Positions 5,258 through 8,292 of a stretch of 8,292 bases of DNA are shown one piece after another. The DNA is taken from NCBI GenBank assembly GCA_020722625.1, contig DYKK01000058.1, positions 4,809 through 13,100 on the forward strand, given 5' to 3'. The DNA is from Anaeromyxobacter dehalogenans. Its GTDB lineage: Bacteria; Myxococcota_A; UBA9042; DTJE01. A model generated the notes under the pieces. The model made no database searches, was not told the origin of the DNA, and worked only from the letters and a program-made list of their open reading frames with translations. The stretch's first letter is position 1. Each line of letters starts with the position of its first letter. A program made the translations under genes and the position numbers.

Positions 5258-8116
5258 TCACGGTTTCCGGCCCTTGGAACCACGGAACGCCCGGACCATC
5301 TCGGTCCAGGTCTTCTTCTCGATGGCCGAATAGACATACCCCTTCTTCTCGGCCTCGGCGTACCCCTTCTTCATGGCGGGCTCCAGTTCCACCGCGCGCT
5401 CGAACGAGCGGCGGGCCTCGTCCAGGCGGCCTTGCCGGAACAGGGCCATCGCCAGCCCCACATGGTTGTCGGCCGCCTTTTCGTCCTTCGCGAGGGCCTC
5501 TCGGAACACCCGCTCGGCCCTGTCCCAGGCCGACTGGTCGAAGTGGGCGTATGCGAGCCCCCCGAGGACCTGCGGCGACTCGTCCCCGAGCGCCCGGCAT
5601 CGCTCGAAGTCCTGGACCGCGCCCTCGGCGTCCCCCAGCAGCAGCCGGACCAGCCCCCGGAAGAAGAGGGGCTCGCACTCGCCGCGGGCGAGGTCCGCGG
5701 CCCGCGTGTACGCGGCGGCCGCCTCTCGGTATCTCCTGCGGTCCATCTCGATGCGGCCCCGGATCATGTGGTGCCGGCGGTCCCACGACGCCTCGGGCCC
5801 CGCCTTGTCCAGGGCCGCGGAGGCCAGCGTGGGCTCGTCAATCCGGGCGTAGGCGTCGGCGATGGTCAACCAGTCGTCGCGTTCGGACGGGCGCGCCAGG
5901 ACCGCCTGTCGAAGCAGCGCCTTCGCGCGCCTGCGGTCGCCCCGCTCGCCTCGGATGGCCCCGACCTGCGCGAGGACCGGGGCCTCGACCACGCGCGCGG
6001 TCCGCGCCAGCGCCACCGCGCGATCCAGGACCCGGACGTGGTCGTTCGCGGCAAGCCACCGCAACAGGGCCGCCGTCCCTTCCTTCGCGCCCTCGGTGTC
6101 CGGCCGGGCGAGACAGAACGCCGTCTTCAAGGCGCGATCGGCTTCGCGTTCCTGGTTCACCAGGACATGATGCCGCGCGGACACGAGTCCCCAGATCACG
6201 CGGTCCTCGGGGCGGGCGGGGCCCCCCGCACGCTCGACCGCGTCGAGGGCGAGCCGCGCCGCCTCGGAACCTGGGTCCGAGTCCACGACCTTGATGAAGG
6301 CCTCCAGGACGGCCTCGACGAGGCCCGGGGCGGGCTCGTCGCGACCGGCGCGGCCCGCCTCGCACAGGGCCTCGATCGCCGCGGCCCTCCCCCGGGTGTC
6401 CGGGGACTCGGCGAGGATGCCGTACACGTCCGGCGCCTCCGGTCCGGTCTCGAGGAACGCCCGCGCCGCCGCGGTGACCTGGTCCGGATCGGCGGTGGGG
6501 TCGGCGACCAGGGCGCGCAGTCGCCCTTGAGCGCCGCACGACCTCCCCGGTCCCTCGGAAAGGGAGGCGGCCGACCCGAAGGCCGCCGCCGCGTCCCCGA
6601 TCCGCCCGGCGGCCAAAGCCGCGTCCCCGAGGGCGCACAGCCAGCGACCCCGGTCCTCGTCGCCCGTGGCCCGGTCCGCGACCAGTCGCAGGACCTGGAA
6701 CCGAGAATCGGCCGACCCGGGCAGGGCCGCGGGGAGGGACGTGGTCGAGACGAGCAGCGCAAGGTCCTCGGCGCGCCCCTCGGCGACCGCCCGATCGGCG
6801 GTCTCCGCGTCGAGCGATGCCAGGACCAGCGAGGCCACGACCTGCGGCACGACGCAGGGCTTGCGGCGCGCTTGCGGGGCCGGTCGGTCCGGAGAGGGTG
6901 GGACGGACCGATCGGGTCCGGCCCGGCCGTCCCCGAACCGGTCGAGGGTCGCGCGGAACGTCCGCATCCGTGCCTCGAAGGGGACACGGGAGACGAGGGC
7001 CGTCTGGAGGATGGGAAGGGCCGCCCTCCTCGGCGCCGCAGCCCCGGGCGGGTGCGGAGAACCGACCAGGGCCTGCATGACCCCGAGGGCCACGAGGAAG
7101 GCGGAGGAACAGGCGTCGTCATCCGCCGTGCCTCCCGCCTCGCTGTCGGATCCGCGACCAAGCCTCTGCCCCGCCCCCGTGGGAACGTGATCGCCCGCCC
7201 GCGTGGGCTCCTGGTCGCGGCGATCCATGTCCTGCCCGGCACCGACCACGCGGACCAGCCCGTCCAGGTCCCCCGCGGCCACTGCGGCCCCGATCCCGAG
7301 GACCATCGCGGCGAAGACCGGGTCAGGGCCCTCGTCGTCGCCTTCGGACTGCCCGGAGGCGGCCCCCTCGCCCGCGGCCTCGTCACCGGACCCGGCCTCG
7401 TCGCTCTTCTCCACCCGGCCACCCCCTTCGGCCGCCCCGGGCGTCGCGGGAGAGGCCGGCGCGTCCTGGACTTCCGGCGAGGTCTTCCCCTCCGGCCCGG
7501 GGCGCCGGGCCAACCGGTCCGGGAAGGGGAACCCCGCCTTCCGCAGGGCTTCGAGGGACGACAGGGCCGCCTCGAGGACCTCGGCGGGCGGGCGGACCGC
7601 GGCCACCAGGTGCAGGTAGCGGCGAACGGACTCGCCCCAGGCCTCGCGGTCGCCGGAAGGGGCGCCGGGAGGACGGGGGCACCTCGCAAGGCACTGCGCC
7701 GCCAGGTCCGCGTCCACCTGTTGTTCGACCTCGAAGATGACGAGGGGGAGGAAACACAGGACCTGCTCCAGCATGGCGATCCGGGGTGCCGCGGGTCCTT
7801 CCTCCGCCGGCCCTTCCCCCGCGGCCCGTCCACCCGAGTCCTCGAGGCCGAGTCCCTTCAGGCAGTCGAGGTATCGGACGGCCAGTCGCTGCGCGTCCCG
7901 GTATCGGCCGGTCCGCAGCCAGTCGGTGAGCGCCTTTCCGGCGACCTGGTCCAGGTGCATGAGGGCCATCAGGTCGGGCGTCGAGGGACAGGCGTCCCCG
8001 ATCCAGCGGATGAGGTCCTCCTCGCCCGGAGAGGAGGATCGGTGCTCCTGGGCCGCGGCGGGTCCGATTCCGAGCGCGAGGGCGATCCCCATCGCCCGGA
8101 CGGTCACGGTCTTCAT
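5258..8116 (-). CDS. Exported TPR-repeat protein, 952 aa, function unknown
   Basis: I do not recognise a named family. The chosen ATG at 8116 gives a typical Sec signal peptide: K2 and R7, a hydrophobic core at residues 8-18, and AAA|Q at 20-23, with no lipobox Cys. GGAG lies 8 nt upstream. An in-frame ATG at 8185 would bury the signal under 23 residues and is disfavoured. Residues 24-200 are helical. Residues 202-264, 290-335 and 395-420 are Pro/Gly/Asp-rich and probably disordered, separated by hydrophobic stretches at 113-130, 265-282, 336-352 and 422-435. TPR-like units are visible near 488-522, 640-673, 713-743, 748-772, 780-811, 815-845, 848-879 and 882-913; the last four are the clearest. 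A basic tail (916-952) contains KKGY twice. There are thirteen Cys, so disulfides are possible after export. Stop TGA is 14 nt before the next gene, suggesting translation as one operon. A protein-protein interaction role outside the cytoplasm is inferred from the TPRs and the signal. Confidence 0.88.
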   Translation of the reverse strand: MKTVTVRAMGIALALGIGPAAAQEHRSSSPGEEDLIRWIGDACPSTPDLMALMHLDQVAGKALTDWLRTGRYRDAQRLAVRYLDCLKGLGLEDSGGRAAGEGPAEEGPAAPRIAMLEQVLCFLPLVIFEVEQQVDADLAAQCLARCPRPPGAPSGDREAWGESVRRYLHLVAAVRPPAEVLEAALSSLEALRKAGFPFPDRLARRPGPEGKTSPEVQDAPASPATPGAAEGGGRVEKSDEAGSGDEAAGEGAASGQSEGDDEGPDPVFAAMVLGIGAAVAAGDLDGLVRVVGAGQDMDRRDQEPTRAGDHVPTGAGQRLGRGSDSEAGGTADDDACSSAFLVALGVMQALVGSPHPPGAAAPRRAALPILQTALVSRVPFEARMRTFRATLDRFGDGRAGPDRSVPPSPDRPAPQARRKPCVVPQVVASLVLASLDAETADRAVAEGRAEDLALLVSTTSLPAALPGSADSRFQVLRLVADRATGDEDRGRWLCALGDAALAAGRIGDAAAAFGSAASLSEGPGRSCGAQGRLRALVADPTADPDQVTAAARAFLETGPEAPDVYGILAESPDTRGRAAAIEALCEAGRAGRDEPAPGLVEAVLEAFIKVVDSDPGSEAARLALDAVERAGGPARPEDRVIWGLVSARHHVLVNQEREADRALKTAFCLARPDTEGAKEGTAALLRWLAANDHVRVLDRAVALARTARVVEAPVLAQVGAIRGERGDRRRAKALLRQAVLARPSERDDWLTIADAYARIDEPTLASAALDKAGPEASWDRRHHMIRGRIEMDRRRYREAAAAYTRAADLARGECEPLFFRGLVRLLLGDAEGAVQDFERCRALGDESPQVLGGLAYAHFDQSAWDRAERVFREALAKDEKAADNHVGLAMALFRQGRLDEARRSFERAVELEPAMKKGYAEAEKKGYVYSAIEKKTWTEMVRAFRGSKGRKP
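7325..7513 (-). other. Acidic, low-complexity linker inside the exported TPR protein
   Basis: Residues 202-264 are dominated by Gly, Ala, Pro, Ser, Glu and Asp, with an acidic cluster (EGDDEGPD) at its end, and lead straight into a hydrophobic stretch at 265-282. The segment separates the N-terminal helical part from the rest and is probably disordered. Codon third positions remain G/C, so I see no sign of a frameshift here. Confidence 0.6.
8051..8116 (-). other. Sec-type signal peptide of the exported TPR protein
   Basis: These are residues 1-22 of the gene 1 product. They have positive charges at K2 and R7, an Ala/Leu/Ile/Gly core, a helix-breaking P19 and an A-A-A cleavage motif before Q23. 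There is no twin-arginine motif and no Cys at +1, so signal peptidase I processing to a soluble or peripherally bound protein is expected. Confidence 0.8.
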
Positions 8117-8124
8117 CGCGGGGA

Positions 8125-8128
8125 CTCC
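8125..8128 (-). promoter_or_regulatory. Ribosome-binding site (GGAG) of the exported TPR gene
   Basis: GGAG on the minus strand ends 8 nt before ATG 8116. This decides the start in favour of the signal-peptide-bearing form over the in-frame ATG at 8185. Confidence 0.7.
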
Positions 8129-8145
8129 GGCAGTCGTCGCCCCGG

Positions 8146-8177
8146 ATTGTAGTCCGAAACGCGGTCCCGTGGTGCAA
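8146..8177 (-). promoter_or_regulatory. Candidate sigma-70-type promoter of the two-gene unit
   Basis: TACAAT on the minus strand (8151-8146) matches the -10 consensus at five of six positions and stands out in very GC-rich DNA. The best -35-like hexamer is TTGCAC (8177-8172), but the spacer is 20 nt, longer than the usual 16-18, so the -35 is doubtful. Transcription would start near 8139, giving a leader of a little over 20 nt. Confidence 0.4.
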
Positions 8178-8187
8178 TGGGGCATCC

Positions 8188-8243
8188 GTCCGGGGTCCGG
8201 GATCCGGGGTCCGGCGTCCGGGATCCGGCGTCCGGGATCCGGG
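8188..8243. repeat. Tandem heptamer array, eight copies of RTCCGGS
   Basis: Eight contiguous 7-bp units begin at 8188, 8195, 8202, 8209, 8216, 8223, 8230 and 8237. All match RTCCGGS (on the coding strand SCCGGAY), varying only at the first and last positions. A decayed ninth unit (GTCGCGG) follows at 8244. GGATCC palindromes occur at 8200, 8221 and 8235, spaced 21 and 14 bp. The array lies upstream of the candidate -10 box, outside any supported gene. Confidence 0.9.
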
Positions 8244-8292
8244 GTCGCGGTGCACGTGGGTCTGTCGCAACCCCCCGCCCCCCGCGTCCAAC
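8244..8292. other. Intergenic remainder at the right edge, no gene seen
   Basis: Beyond the heptamer array I find no coding frame I can support. The stretch contains a CACGTG palindrome (8253-8258) and a C6-G-C6 run (8271-8283), G-rich on the strand of the downstream genes. Whatever lies upstream of the operon is outside the window. Confidence 0.5.

Noticed and set aside
3483..5333. Plus-strand open frame of about 616 codons
   Set aside because: It is antisense to the giant TPR gene and runs across the operon junction with the same low-complexity composition; it has no sensible domain.
2500..5337. Minus-strand open frame of about 945 codons in another register
   Set aside because: It overlaps both real genes out of frame and reads as a Gly/Arg/Pro-rich string without hydrophobic periodicity. 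The register from ATG 5243 gives regular TPR helices over the same DNA.
7100..7330. Possible frameshift in the exported TPR gene, suggested by the Gly/Asp-rich linkers
   Set aside because: Codon third positions remain G/C through the segment, and hydrophobic helical segments resume in the same frame on both sides. A true disordered linker is the simpler reading.
5432..8152. Plus-strand open frame of about 906 codons opposite the exported TPR gene
   Set aside because: The opposite strand has a signal peptide, a ribosome-binding site and TPR repeats. This frame has none of these and is rich in Arg, Gly and Pro.
8117..8185. In-frame upstream ATG at 8185 extending the exported protein by 23 residues
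   Set aside because: It would place a non-hydrophobic leader ahead of a textbook signal peptide, starts beside the heptamer array, and would put the start upstream of the predicted transcript start.
8271..8283. C6-G-C6 run as a second G-quadruplex
   Set aside because: It has only two uninterrupted tracts, so it fits the pattern only if each six-base run is split; too weak to call separately.
1..8292. CTAG also appears to be absent
   Set aside because: Depletion of CTAG is widespread in bacteria, so unlike AGCT it is not informative here.

Overview
The window comes from a very GC-rich bacterium (about 70 % GC or more by eye), with strongly G/C-ending codons and good Shine-Dalgarno sites. Nothing in it fixes the taxon. 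Very large tandem TPR proteins of this style are common in Myxococcota and other former Deltaproteobacteria and also occur in Planctomycetota; that placement is inference only.

Both real genes lie on the minus strand and read right to left. From 8292 to 8117 is a non-coding leader with a 56-bp array of eight heptamers (RTCCGGS) at 8188-8243, a candidate -10 box (TACAAT) at 8146-8151, and a GGAG ribosome-binding site. Gene 1 (8116 to 5258, 952 residues) encodes an exported protein. It has a Sec signal peptide, an N-terminal half of hydrophobic helices separated by disordered linkers, about eight TPR-like units in the C-terminal half, and a short Lys-rich tail. Fourteen bases later, behind a strong GGAGG, gene 2 starts at 5243 and stays open to position 1 without a stop. 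At least 1747 residues are visible and the C-terminus lies outside the window. Apart from an N-terminal helical domain of about 165 residues, gene 2 is an almost unbroken series of double-TPR modules about 73 residues long (about 21 visible). It has no signal peptide.

The two genes look like one transcription unit: a periplasmic or secreted TPR protein followed by a giant, presumably cytoplasmic, TPR scaffold. No enzymatic domain is visible in either. Their joint function is unknown; a scaffolding or assembly role is inferred only from the repeat architecture.

The most unusual signal is in the DNA itself. The tetranucleotide AGCT occurs once in 8292 bases. Codon choice is bent around it: all Glu-Leu pairs use GAA, and the only three AAA lysine codons in the window stand directly before CTG or CTC. 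This suggests restriction avoidance, or erosion by cytosine methylation at AGCT.
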